Positions 1 to 6,336 of a stretch of 16,036 nucleotides of DNA are shown here, one piece after another; the first letter of the stretch is position 1, and each line of letters begins with the position of its first letter. The notes beneath the pieces are model-generated. The model did not search any database, was not told where the DNA came from, and worked only from the letters and a program-made list of their open reading frames with translations. The DNA comes from Rhodobacter sp. (GTDB lineage: Bacteria; Pseudomonadota; Alphaproteobacteria; Rhodobacterales; Rhodobacteraceae): the NCBI GenBank assembly GCA_020637595.1, contig JACKKE010000021.1:1-16036 (forward strand). Direction: 5' to 3'. A program made the position numbers and the translations under genes.

Positions 1-583
1 CGGCGGCCTTCAGCACCATGTCGACATAGATTTCCTCGACCCGCGCAAGACTCAGGCGCCCGCCTTCGCGGAACCAGGTGTTGACGCCGGTGAGCATCGC
101 GATCAGCGCCATCGTCGCCAGCTTGGTATCCGGCACCCTGAGCGTGCCCTCCTGCTGGCCTGCACGCAGGATCTCTTCCAGCTCGGTCTCGTAGCGGCGG
201 CGCAAGGTCTCGATCACCGCGAAATTCTCGGGCGTCAGGTTGCGCAGCTCCATGTAGGCGATGAACACCGCATCCGCCCGCGCGGCGTGAAACCGGATGT
301 GAAAGCGCGCGAAATGCTCCAGCCGGGCCGGGGCCGGGCCATCGGGGGGGCTGCCGGCCGCCCAGGCCGCCAGCAGGTCGTCCATATGGCCCTGCATCAG
401 TTCGAACAGCAGACTCTGCTTGTCGGCGGTATAGAGATAAAGCGCCCCGGCCTGCACGCCGACCTCGGCGGCGATCTGGCGCATCGACACCGCCGCATAG
501 CCATCGCGCGCAAACAGCCTCAGTGCCGCGTCGCGCAGACGCGGGCCGGTGATATCGGCGCGGGAACCGGGTTTGCGGGCCAT
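1..583 (-). CDS. TetR/AcrR-family transcriptional regulator (C-terminus cut by window edge)
   Basis: One-component repressor of the TetR family. The ATG (583-581) opens a frame that reads without a stop to base 1, so about 194 residues are seen and the C-terminus lies outside. Residues about 14-60 form the typical N-terminal HTH domain: a helix with LRLFARDGYA, then VSMRQIAAEVGVQAGALYLY (about 32-51) as the helix-turn-helix, followed by the family's K-x-x-L segment (DKQSLLFEL). The remainder is a helical ligand/dimer domain, with HFARFHIRFHA and TWFREGG resembling acyl-CoA-responsive TetR proteins that govern fatty-acid or branched-chain amino-acid breakdown. That ligand assignment is an inference. 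The gene points away from the lipoprotein at 758, and a palindrome lies 14 bases upstream of its start, consistent with autoregulation. Family call is firm; the target is unknown. Confidence 0.9.
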   Translation of the reverse strand, partial: MARKPGSRADITGPRLRDAALRLFARDGYAAVSMRQIAAEVGVQAGALYLYTADKQSLLFELMQGHMDDLLAAWAAGSPPDGPAPARLEHFARFHIRFHAARADAVFIAYMELRNLTPENFAVIETLRRRYETELEEILRAGQQEGTLRVPDTKLATMALIAMLTGVNTWFREGGRLSLARVEEIYVDMVLKAA

Positions 584-596
584 GTGCCATTGTCAC

Positions 597-610
597 TGAA
601 CAAGCGTTCA
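597..610. promoter_or_regulatory. Candidate TetR-family operator
   Basis: TGAACAAGCGTTCA is an inverted repeat with 5-base arms (TGAAC/GTTCA) around a 4-base centre. It lies 13 bases upstream of the TetR-type start codon. GAAC-N4-GTTC symmetry is of the kind bound by fatty-acid-related TetR repressors such as PsrA-like proteins (established for those families, inferred here). It would overlap the regulator's own promoter. Confidence 0.5.
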
Positions 611-617
611 ATTCAAC

Positions 618-661
618 CCCCAATCGGGCCCCAATCGGGCCCCAATCGGGCCCCAATCACC
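618..661. repeat. 11-bp tandem repeat, three perfect copies plus one partial
   Basis: The unit CCCCAATCGGG repeats head to tail at 618-628, 629-639 and 640-650, with a fourth copy (651-661) diverging after CCCCAATC. It sits in the 174-base intergenic region between the divergent TetR gene and the lipoprotein gene, just beyond the candidate operator. The period is close to one helical turn, so copies face the same side of the DNA. It could be a slippage-prone repeat or an array of binding sites; nothing in the sequence decides. Confidence 0.85.
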
Positions 662-757
662 CCCTGATCGGCCACCCCCGCTGCGCATTGCCGCTTCACA
701 GCCGGGACGGTGCGGGGTAGTGTGGCGCAGCACCTCGTATTCGCGCCGGATCCGCCC

Positions 758-1051
758 ATGCCTGCCTCTCGCCTTGCCCTGCCGACCGCCCTTGCCGCAC
801 TGCTGGCGCTGGCCGGGTGCGGCGGGGTCGTCGCGGGCGATGCACCGGCGCTGCTGACAACCGATGCCATCGCCGCCCGCGCCGCCGACGCGCAGGACAC
901 CACGCGCGGCACCCGGGCGGCCAGCGAGCTGGCCTGGCGGGGGGCGCAGCTGCGTGCGCGGGCCGAGCAGATCCGCCGCGCGAGCCTGCCCAATGCCGAG
1001 CGCAGCGACCTCTTGCGCCGCGCCGATGCGCTCAAGCAGCAGCAGGACTGA
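758..1051 (+). CDS. Small predicted lipoprotein, function unknown
   Basis: 97-residue protein with a lipoprotein signal: a short hydrophobic segment from residue 6 ends in the lipobox LAGC with the acylated cysteine at position 21. The upstream in-frame ATG at 710 would add 16 residues that spoil the signal peptide, so the ATG at 758 is preferred. The mature part is mostly helical by composition, rich in Ala and Arg (RAASELAWRGAQLRARAEQIRRASL), and could form a single long amphipathic helix. I recognise no domain. It is followed 108 bases later by hom in the same direction, but no functional link is evident. Likely an envelope protein attached to a membrane by its lipid anchor. Confidence 0.72.
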   Translation: MPASRLALPTALAALLALAGCGGVVAGDAPALLTTDAIAARAADAQDTTRGTRAASELAWRGAQLRARAEQIRRASLPNAERSDLLRRADALKQQQD

Positions 1052-1159
1052 GCGCGCAGCCGGCCCCGCGCACATCCGCGCATTGCACCCGCCCCCCCGA
1101 ACGGCTATCCACCGCGAGACACCCCGACCGCGGGGTCCAGGTTTCGCCGGAGCTTTCGC

Positions 1160-2446
1160 ATGACCACCCCTCTTCGTCTTGGAATCGCCGGTCTCGGAAC
1201 GGTCGGCATCGGCGTGGTCAAGATCGTCCAGGCCCATCCCGAGTTGCTGGCCCGTCGCGGCGGCCGCCCGGTCGAGATCGTCGCGGTCAGCGCCAGTTCG
1301 CGCACCAAGAACCGCGGCGCCGACATCTCGGCCTATGCCTGGGAAGACGACCCGGTCCAGCTGGCGCGACGCGATGACGTCGACCTGGTGGTCGAGCTGA
1401 TCGGCGGCGAGAACGGTGTCGCCAAGGCACTGGTCGAGACCGCGCTGAAGAACGGCAAGGACGTGGTCACCGCCAACAAGGCACTGTTGTCGCATCACGG
1501 CAACGCGCTGGCCGCGTTGGCGGAATCGAAGGGCCGGTCGCTGCGTTTCGAGGCGGCGGTGGCTGGCGGCATCCCGGTGATCAAGGCGCTGACCGAGGGG
1601 CTGGCCGGCAATGCGATCAAGCGGGTGATGGGCGTGATGAACGGCACCTGCAACTATATCCTGACGCGGATGGAATCCGCCCGCCTGCCCTATGATGTGG
1701 TGTTCGAGGAGGCGCGCAAGCTGGGCTACCTCGAGGCCGATCCGAACCTCGATGTCGGCGGCATCGACGCCGGCCACAAGTTGAGCCTGCTCAGCGCCAT
1801 TGCCTTTGGCACACGGGTCGATTTTGACTCGATGGTGCTGCAGGGGATCGGCTCGGTGTCGATCGACGACATCCAGCTGGCCCGCGACATGGGCTTTTCG
1901 ATCAAGCTGCTGGGTGTGGCGCAGATGACCGGCCGCGGGCTGGAACAGCGCATGACCCCCTGCCTGGTGCCCGAAACCCACCCGCTGGGCCAGCTGCAGG
2001 GCGGCACCAACATGGTGGTGATCGAGGGCGACAGCGTCGGCCAGATCGTGCTGCGCGGCGCCGGCGCCGGCGAAGGCCCGACCGCCAGCGCGGTGATGGG
2101 CGACGTGATGGACATCGCCCGCGGGATCACCATTCCGACCTTTGGCCAGCCGGCCGAGACCCTGGCCCAGGCCCCTGCCGCCGTGGTCAGCACCGGCGCG
2201 CCCTGGTATCTGCGCATGACGCTGCTGGACAAGCCGGGCGCGCTGGCCAAGATCGCCACGGCGCTGGGGGATTCCGGGATCTCGATCGACCGGATGCGGC
2301 AGTATTCGCATGACGACGCGCATGCGCCGGTGCTGATCGTGACGCACAAGGCGACGTCGGACGATATCGCGATGGCGCTGGAGCGGTTCGAGGGCACGGG
2401 CGTTCTGGTCGGAGAACCCGTGGCGATGCGGATCGAAGAGGTCTGA
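1160..2446 (+). CDS. hom: Homoserine dehydrogenase
   Basis: Catalyses NAD(P)H-dependent reduction of aspartate semialdehyde to homoserine, the branch step toward threonine and methionine (cytoplasmic). The 428-residue protein has the monofunctional three-part layout. The N-terminal Rossmann domain carries GLGTVG (11-16) and TANKALL (104-110). The central catalytic domain has the family signature around GVMNGTCNYI (158-167) and EADPNLDVGGIDAGHK (192-207), with the Lys and Asp used in catalysis. The C-terminal ACT domain runs from about 349 to the end (MTLLDKPGALAKIA), normally the site of threonine feedback inhibition. A GGAG Shine-Dalgarno lies 7 bases before the ATG. Length and motifs are normal and nothing is missing. 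A 181-base gap with a large hairpin separates it from glpX. Confidence 0.97.
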   Translation: MTTPLRLGIAGLGTVGIGVVKIVQAHPELLARRGGRPVEIVAVSASSRTKNRGADISAYAWEDDPVQLARRDDVDLVVELIGGENGVAKALVETALKNGKDVVTANKALLSHHGNALAALAESKGRSLRFEAAVAGGIPVIKALTEGLAGNAIKRVMGVMNGTCNYILTRMESARLPYDVVFEEARKLGYLEADPNLDVGGIDAGHKLSLLSAIAFGTRVDFDSMVLQGIGSVSIDDIQLARDMGFSIKLLGVAQMTGRGLEQRMTPCLVPETHPLGQLQGGTNMVVIEGDSVGQIVLRGAGAGEGPTASAVMGDVMDIARGITIPTFGQPAETLAQAPAAVVSTGAPWYLRMTLLDKPGALAKIATALGDSGISIDRMRQYSHDDAHAPVLIVTHKATSDDIAMALERFEGTGVLVGEPVAMRIEEV

Positions 2447-2447
2447 G

Positions 2448-2475
2448 GTAAGGTGCGTGCTCGCACGCACCCTAC
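2448..2475. repeat. Intergenic hairpin just after hom
   Basis: Two 13-base arms (2448-2460 and 2463-2475) are complementary at 12 positions, with one A-C mismatch, around a 2-base centre. The core is GGTGCGTGC/GCACGCACC. It begins 1 base after the hom stop codon. There is no following T-run, so it is either a weak or factor-assisted transcription end or a member of a dispersed palindromic repeat family. A related GGGTGCGG/CCGCACCC hairpin occurs at 14250-14271. Confidence 0.75.
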
Positions 2476-2627
2476 GCAGCGGCAGCGATATCGCAAACAC
2501 CACCGGATCCACAGGATCTTGCGGCACACGACATGCTGCCGACACAATCATGGGGTGTTCGTGCTTGGCGGATGGTGGCCAAAAGGCTACAACACCCGCG
2601 AGCAGTCGTAACGAACAGGGAAGTCCC

Positions 2628-3593
2628 ATGTCCGAATCCCCCGCATTCATGGACCGCATGCTGTCGCTGGGCCTCGCCCGCGTGTCCGAGGCCGCCGCGC
2701 TGGCCTCGGCCGAATGGGTCGGTCGCGGCGATGAGAAGGCCGCCGACCAGGCCGCCGTCAACGCGATGCGCAACCAGCTGAACCTTCTCGAGATCAAGGG
2801 CGTCGTGGTGATCGGCGAAGGCGAACGCGACGAGGCGCCGATGCTCTTTATCGGCGAAGAGGTCGGCACCGGCGACGGCCCGGCGGTGGACATCGCGCTG
2901 GACCCGCTCGAAGGCACGACGCTGACCGCCAAGGACATGCCCAACGCGCTGACGGTGATCGCGATGGCGCCGCGCGGCACCATGCTGCACGCCCCTGATG
3001 TCTACATGGAAAAACTGGCGATCGGCCCGGGCTATGCCCCCGACACCGTGACGCTCGCCATGTCCCCTGCCGAGCGCGTCGCCGCCCTCGCCCGCGCCAA
3101 GGGCTGCGAGAAGACCGACATCACCGTCTGCATCCTCGAACGCCCGCGCCATGAAGACCTGATCCACGAGGTCCGCGCGACCGGTGCGGCGATCCGGTTG
3201 ATCACCGACGGCGACGTCGCCGGGGTGATCCACTGTGCCGAGCCCGAGGTCACCGGCATCGACATGTATATGGGCTCAGGCGGTGCGCCCGAGGGGGTGC
3301 TGGCCGCCGCCGCGCTGAAATGCATGGGCGGGCAGATCTATGGCAAGCTGTTGTTCCGCAACGACGACGAGCGCGGCCGCGCGGCCAAGGCCGGGATTAC
3401 CGACCTCAACCGCATCTATACCCGCGACGAACTGGTCACCGCCGACGTGATCTTCTCGGCCACCGGCGTCACCAGCGGCTCGATCCTGCCCGGGATCAAG
3501 CGCGAACCCGGCTGGGTGACCACCGAGACCCTGCTGATGCGCTCGAAAACCGGATCGGTGCGGCGCATGGTCTATCGCACGCCGGTGGCATGA
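2628..3593 (+). CDS. glpX: Fructose-1,6-bisphosphatase, class II (GlpX type)
   Basis: Hydrolyses fructose-1,6-bisphosphate to fructose-6-phosphate in gluconeogenesis and, where present, the Calvin cycle; some family members also accept sedoheptulose-1,7-bisphosphate. The protein has 321 residues, slightly shorter than E. coli GlpX. Visible family motifs are GRGDEKAAD (32-40), GEGERDEAPML (63-73) and DPLEGTT (92-98), which supply the acidic metal ligands, and GSGGAPEGVLAA further on. The ATG at 2628 is chosen because conserved sequence (MDRMLSLGL) begins there; the longer frame from 2457 would read through the intergenic hairpin. A possible promoter is TTGCGG (2519-2524), 18 bases, CACAAT (2543-2548), so it may be transcribed separately from hom. 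Its stop codon overlaps the recJ start. Confidence 0.96.
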   Translation: MSESPAFMDRMLSLGLARVSEAAALASAEWVGRGDEKAADQAAVNAMRNQLNLLEIKGVVVIGEGERDEAPMLFIGEEVGTGDGPAVDIALDPLEGTTLTAKDMPNALTVIAMAPRGTMLHAPDVYMEKLAIGPGYAPDTVTLAMSPAERVAALARAKGCEKTDITVCILERPRHEDLIHEVRATGAAIRLITDGDVAGVIHCAEPEVTGIDMYMGSGGAPEGVLAAAALKCMGGQIYGKLLFRNDDERGRAAKAGITDLNRIYTRDELVTADVIFSATGVTSGSILPGIKREPGWVTTETLLMRSKTGSVRRMVYRTPVA

Positions 3594-5332
3594 CGCCCTT
3601 TCTGGGCGTTGCCCAGTCGCTGACCGGGCGGCGCTGGGTCGGCCCGGACGTCGAGCTTGACCGTCAGGCCGAGGCCCTGGCGCAGGTCACCCGCCTGCCG
3701 CCCGCGCTCTGCTCGGTGCTGGCCCGCAACCGGGTGACGGCCGACGCGGTGGCCGATTTCCTCGCCCCTTCGCTGCGCGCCCTGCTGCCCGACCCGATGC
3801 GCCTGCGCGACATGGAACCCGCCGCCGAGCGCCTGCTGGCCGCCTTGAAAGCCCGCGAAAAGATTGCCGTCTTTGCCGATTATGACGTCGACGGCGGGGC
3901 CTCGGCGGCGCTTCTGCTGACCTGGCTCAGAGCGATGGGCCATGACGCCACGCTCTATATCCCCGATCGCATCGACGAGGGCTATGGCCCGAACGAACCG
4001 GCGATGGAGGCGCTGGCGCGCGACCACCGGCTGATCGTCTGCGTCGATTGCGGAACCCTGTCGCATGGGCCGGTGGCGGCGGCCAGGGGCGCCGATGTGG
4101 TGATCGTCGATCACCATTTGGGCGGCGAGACCCTGCCCCCCGCGCTGGCCGTGGTGAACCCGAACCGGCAGGACGAATCCGGCGACCTCGGCCATCTCTG
4201 CGCCGCCGGGGTCGTGTTTCTGCTGCTCGTCGACATGAACCGGCGATTGCGCGTGGCCGGGGTGGCAGGGCCGGACCTGATGGCGATGCTCGATCTGGTG
4301 GCGCTGGCGACGGTTGCGGATGTCGCGCCGCTGATCGGCGTCAACCGGGCCTTTGTGCGGCAGGGGTTGAAGGTGATGGGCCAGCGCCTGCGCCCCGGGC
4401 TGGTGGCGCTGTCGGACGTGGCCCGCGTCGATACCGCGCCGACGCCCTATCACCTCGGCTATGTCCTGGGGCCGCGGGTCAACGCCGGCGGCCGGATCGG
4501 CGCCGCCGATCTGGGTGCCCGGCTGTTGAGCACTGCCGACCCGATCGAGGCCGGGCGGCTGGCGGCGCGGCTCGACCAGTTGAACGACGACCGCCGCGCG
4601 ATCGAACAGGCGGTGCGCGACGAGGCCCTGGCCCAGGCCGAGCGGCGCGGCCTCGACGGGCCTCTGGTCTGGGCCGCGGCCGAGGGCTGGCACCCCGGCG
4701 TGATCGGCATCGTCGCGGCGCGCCTCAAGGAGGCCACGAACCGCCCCGCCGTGGTGATCGCGCTCGACGGGAACGAGGGCAAGGGCTCGGGCCGCTCGGT
4801 CGCCGGGGTGGACCTGGGGGCCTCGATCCAGCGGCTGGCGGCCGAGGGTCTGCTGCTCAAGGGCGGCGGGCACCGGATGGCCGCCGGGCTGACCGTGGCC
4901 CGCGACCAGCTGGAGGCCGCGATGGAGCGCCTGTCCGACCTGCTCGGCCGGCAGGGTGCGGGACAGGGCGGCGCCGGCGACCTGCGCCTGGACGGGGTGC
5001 TGATGCCCGGGGCCGCGACGATTGCCCTGGTGGAATCGCTCGACAGTGCCGGCCCCTTTGGCCAGGCGGCCCCGGCGCCCCGCTTTGCCTTTCCCTCGGT
5101 GACGCTGAGCGACGCCCGGCGGATCGGTGCCAACCACCTGCGCATCCGCTTCGGCGACCTCGGCGGGCCCCAGCTGGAGGGCGTGGCCTTTGGCGCCTTC
5201 GACGGCCCGCTCGGCCCCGCCCTCGAGGGCGCGGGACGGGCGCCGATCCATCTGGCGGGGCGGGTCGAAATCAACAGTTACGGCGGTCGCAACCGGGTTC
5301 AATTGCGCCTCGACGACGCCGCCTGGGCCTGA
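3590..5332 (+). CDS. recJ: Single-stranded-DNA-specific exonuclease RecJ
   Basis: 5'-3' exonuclease on single-stranded DNA, acting in RecF-pathway recombination, base excision and mismatch repair. The 580-residue protein shows the DHH superfamily motifs in order: DYDVDG (97-102), VDCG (152-155), DHH (174-176), then the DHHA1 part with KGSGRSVAG (about 398-406) and GGGHRMAAG (about 424-432), and a C-terminal OB-fold region. These supply the two-metal active site. The ATG overlaps the glpX stop as ATGA, indicating translational coupling. The frame extends further upstream only inside glpX, so this start is favoured. Length matches the family, and no frameshift or missing motif is seen. Confidence 0.97.
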   Translation: MTPFLGVAQSLTGRRWVGPDVELDRQAEALAQVTRLPPALCSVLARNRVTADAVADFLAPSLRALLPDPMRLRDMEPAAERLLAALKAREKIAVFADYDVDGGASAALLLTWLRAMGHDATLYIPDRIDEGYGPNEPAMEALARDHRLIVCVDCGTLSHGPVAAARGADVVIVDHHLGGETLPPALAVVNPNRQDESGDLGHLCAAGVVFLLLVDMNRRLRVAGVAGPDLMAMLDLVALATVADVAPLIGVNRAFVRQGLKVMGQRLRPGLVALSDVARVDTAPTPYHLGYVLGPRVNAGGRIGAADLGARLLSTADPIEAGRLAARLDQLNDDRRAIEQAVRDEALAQAERRGLDGPLVWAAAEGWHPGVIGIVAARLKEATNRPAVVIALDGNEGKGSGRSVAGVDLGASIQRLAAEGLLLKGGGHRMAAGLTVARDQLEAAMERLSDLLGRQGAGQGGAGDLRLDGVLMPGAATIALVESLDSAGPFGQAAPAPRFAFPSVTLSDARRIGANHLRIRFGDLGGPQLEGVAFGAFDGPLGPALEGAGRAPIHLAGRVEINSYGGRNRVQLRLDDAAWA

Positions 5333-5399
5333 ACGCAACACCTTGTCGACAGGCGCAAAACCGCCCAAAAAAAGTTTGCAGGAAGGCGAAAAATCCCTC

Positions 5400-5428
5400 T
5401 TGCGCCCGCAGCCGGGCTGGCCTAAACA
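5400..5428 (+). promoter_or_regulatory. Candidate sigma-70 promoter of tRNA-Glu
   Basis: TTGCGC (5400-5405), a 17-base spacer, and TAAACA (5423-5428) form a reasonable housekeeping promoter about 40 bases upstream of the mature tRNA 5' end. A GC-rich stretch follows the -10, as is common at stable-RNA promoters. Confidence 0.5.
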
Positions 5429-5469
5429 CCGCCTCACGCCGACGGGGCCTGGCCCTGAAAGCAAACGGT

Positions 5470-5544
5470 GGCCCGTTCGTCTATCGGTTAGGACGTCAGG
5501 TTTTCAACCTGAAAAGAGGGGTTCGACTCCCCTACGGGCTGCCA
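5470..5544 (+). tRNA. tRNA-Glu (anticodon TTC)
   Basis: Full cloverleaf read by eye. The acceptor stem GGCCCGT (5470-5476) pairs with ACGGGCT (5534-5540), with a G-U at the first pair. D-arm TCTATCGGTTAGGA follows. The anticodon stem TCAGG/CCTGA encloses loop TTTTCAA with anticodon TTC. The T-arm AGGGG/CCCCT encloses loop TTCGACT. Discriminator G and an encoded CCA end at 5544. It decodes GAA/GAG. It follows recJ by 137 bases and has its own candidate promoter. Confidence 0.97.
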
Positions 5545-5653
5545 CCTTCCCCCAGAAATTCGCGATATCACGTCCGTTTCGGGGCATCCCGCAGCGCAGA
5601 ATCGGGTGTGGTTCGCAAAGGTGGTTCCGTCGCGTAAGCTCGGAGGTGCCCTG

Positions 5654-5677
5654 TTGTGTCACGGGTTGTGTCACGGG
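5654..5677. repeat. 12-bp direct tandem repeat, two perfect copies
   Basis: TTGTGTCACGGG occurs twice in succession, 110 bases downstream of the tRNA-Glu 3' end, in a 204-base intergenic stretch. No other structure is obvious. It might be a chance duplication, a binding site pair, or a scar of an integration event at the tRNA; the last is speculation. Confidence 0.7.
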
Positions 5678-5748
5678 GTCTTCCTGTTCGATCTGCGTGC
5701 CTTGTTCTGTCCGTTGACAGCCCGCTGAACACATCCCAGCATGGCCCA

Positions 5749-6336
5749 ATGCACGACTGGAAACGCACCGTCTTTCTGATTGTCCTCATGGGCTTGCAGT
5801 TCATCCCCCTGCCCGGCCGCGCCGATCCGGTCACCGACCGCCTGGCGGGGGTTCTGGCCGATCTGGATGCGGTGTCGGCGGCTGATCTGGAGACCCCGTC
5901 GCGGGCGGCGGCCTTCCTGCAGATCGTCGCGCGGGCGTTCGATCTGGACCGGATGGCCCTGGCCTCGCTGTCGCCCGAGGATCTGCCCGAACCAGAGGCC
6001 TGGGACGCCTATCAAGACGCCTATCTGTCGCATACCGTGCAGACCTTCCTGCAGAAACTGGCAGCCTATGGCCCCACTGTCTCGACGCCCGTCGGGCTGC
6101 GCATCGCCCAGGACGGCGCGCAGGTTTTCGTCTTTCGCTCTCAGGCCGGCGGCCGGACGACGCAGATGGGTTGGGTGCTGTGCCCGGATGGCAGCCTGCG
6201 CATCTGCGATGTCGAGATCTACGGCATCCGCGCCTCGTCCTATCAGGGCCGCCAGTTCGCGCGGGCGCTGGCGCGGCTCGGCTGGGAGGGGTTCCTGGCC
6301 GATCTGCAGGGCGGCGCCCTGGTGCCTCCGGGATGA
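5749..6336 (+). CDS. MlaC/Ttg2D-like periplasmic lipid-binding protein
   Basis: 195-residue exported protein that resembles the MlaC (Ttg2, 'toluene tolerance') family of soluble phospholipid carriers; HpnM of hopanoid clusters belongs to the same family. A signal peptide spans about residues 1-25 (KRTVFLIVLMGLQFIPLPGRA, cleavage before DP). The mature part shows the family pattern: an N-terminal helical region with FDLDRMALASL, a middle HTVQTFLQKLAAYGP, and the diagnostic end CDVEIYGIRASSYQGRQF followed by ARLGWEGFLADL, comparable to the DV-EG-S-NYR-QF-G-L pattern of MlaC. The ATG at 5749 is chosen because it begins the signal peptide; the longer frame from 5656 runs through the 12-bp repeat. 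TTGACA at 5714-5719 could be a -35. The stop overlaps the next start (ATGA). None of the other Mla proteins is adjacent. Similarity is by pattern and moderate. Confidence 0.75.
   Translation: MHDWKRTVFLIVLMGLQFIPLPGRADPVTDRLAGVLADLDAVSAADLETPSRAAAFLQIVARAFDLDRMALASLSPEDLPEPEAWDAYQDAYLSHTVQTFLQKLAAYGPTVSTPVGLRIAQDGAQVFVFRSQAGGRTTQMGWVLCPDGSLRICDVEIYGIRASSYQGRQFARALARLGWEGFLADLQGGALVPPG

Noticed and set aside
608..2983. 791-codon open frame on the minus strand opposite hom and the start of glpX
   Set aside because: It is a shadow frame caused by high GC at third positions. The plus-strand hom and glpX show full family motifs, whereas this translation is low-complexity (His/Arg/Ala/Gln-rich) with no recognisable domain.
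5361..5374. A-rich run after recJ as a terminator element
   Set aside because: A run of A on the plus strand would only serve a minus-strand transcript, and no minus-strand gene ends there; no solid stem precedes it.
3572..5464. 630-codon minus-strand open frame opposite recJ
   Set aside because: Same kind of shadow: no motif, compositionally biased, and entirely covered by a well-supported recJ.
5656..5748. Upstream in-frame start for the MlaC-like protein
   Set aside because: It would place 31 residues, encoded by the 12-bp repeat region, in front of a clear signal peptide.
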